Both the position numbers and the translations under genes were made by a program. Positions 6,633-6,768 of a DNA stretch of 6,768 nucleotides are shown in pieces. The stretch's first letter is position 1, and the number at the start of each line of letters is the position of its first letter. The stretch lies in contig DVHQ01000002.1 of assembly GCA_018711955.1 (NCBI GenBank), positions 1 to 6,768 on the forward strand, in the 5' to 3' direction. Source of the DNA: Limiplasma merdipullorum. Lineage in GTDB: Bacteria; Bacillota; Clostridia; Christensenellales; Aristaeellaceae. The notes beneath the pieces are model-generated. The model ran no database searches. It was given only the letters and a program-made list of their open reading frames with translations, and had not been told where the DNA came from.

Positions 6633-6689
6633 ACCGTCGACAAAGGGGCTGCTTTCTCTCGAAAGCAGCCCCTTTGTCGACGGTCTGCG
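6628..6689. repeat. Long perfect palindrome, 29-bp arms with 4-base loop; possible bidirectional terminator core
   Basis: The arms 6628-6656 and 6661-6689 are exact reverse complements around a TCTC loop. The inner part (ACAAAGGGGCTGCTTTC facing GAAAGCAGCCCCTTTGT) looks like a bidirectional intrinsic terminator, with A's before and short T's after a GC-rich stem. The outer part includes GTCGAC on both arms and extends the match well beyond what termination needs. The first five bases are shared with the end of the preceding hairpin, so the two cannot form fully together. Inverted repeat confidence is high; function is inferred. Confidence 0.85.
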
Positions 6690-6692
6690 TGA

Positions 6693-6730
6693 GGGGCCGT
6701 GCCTCATGGCACAGCCCCCGAAATTGTTTT
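6693..6730 (+). terminator. Third hairpin with weak T-rich tail; possible terminator
   Basis: The stem pairs GGGGC (6693-6697) plus GTGCC (6699-6703) with GGCAC (6708-6712) plus GCCCC (6714-6718), with one C-A mismatch and a TCAT loop. TTGTTTT (6724-6730) follows five bases after the stem. The gap and broken T-run make termination efficiency uncertain. From 6731 to the window end nothing further is recognised. Confidence 0.4.
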
Positions 6731-6768
6731 GAGTGTCCGATTGGCACAAGAAACGCGAGTTGCATCAC

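Noticed and set aside
6039..6749. 236-codon minus-strand frame opposite rubrerythrin
   Set aside because: Antisense shadow of a clearly identified gene, running through the hairpin cluster.
6505..6768. 87-codon minus-strand frame beginning MMQLAFLVPIGHSK
   Set aside because: It reads through all three hairpins and the end of rubrerythrin with no ribosome binding site visible in the window. If the hairpin cluster is a dispersed repeat, such frames would recur as spurious predictions.

Overview
The window is GC-rich DNA with tightly packed genes. Its content suggests an anaerobic, probably gut-associated Gram-positive bacterium of the class Clostridia: a classical rubrerythrin, QueH in place of the oxygen-tolerant QueG, a secreted Ig-like/CHAP enzyme, strong AAGGAGG ribosome binding sites, and acpS next to a fused NnrE-NnrD gene. 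This is inference from gene content; genus cannot be told.

Left part (1-4830, minus strand): one apparent operon read right to left, queH > birA > P1-family (DmpA/S58) peptidase > acpS > nnrE-nnrD. Spacing is 3 bp (queH-birA), 66 bp (birA-peptidase), a 4-base ATGA overlap (peptidase-acpS) and 17 bp (acpS-nnr). A plausible sigma-70-type promoter lies just upstream of queH. The genes cover queuosine synthesis for tRNA, biotin attachment and biotin control, phosphopantetheinylation of acyl carrier protein, and repair of damaged NAD(P)H: a cofactor and macromolecule-modification housekeeping group plus a self-processing aminopeptidase of unknown role. The last gene runs off the left edge. Past its normal C-terminus it continues in frame into a domain resembling a degenerate Firmicutes-type inorganic pyrophosphatase, the most unusual coding feature here.

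Centre (4831-4950): a 120-bp divergent intergenic region with back-to-back promoter candidates, one for the minus-strand operon and one for the plus-strand gene.

Right part (4951-6768, plus strand): a secreted protein with a bacterial Ig-like (BIG2) domain and a CHAP cysteine-hydrolase domain, then rubrerythrin with its own -10 box and strong ribosome binding site. Rubrerythrin is followed by three successive hairpins (6602-6718), including a perfect 29-bp-arm palindrome that shares bases with the hairpin before it. These may be terminators, a dispersed palindromic repeat, or both. No gene is supported from 6588 to the right end.

No mobile element gene, CRISPR array, tRNA or rRNA was recognised. 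Many long open frames antisense to the real genes are by-products of high GC content.
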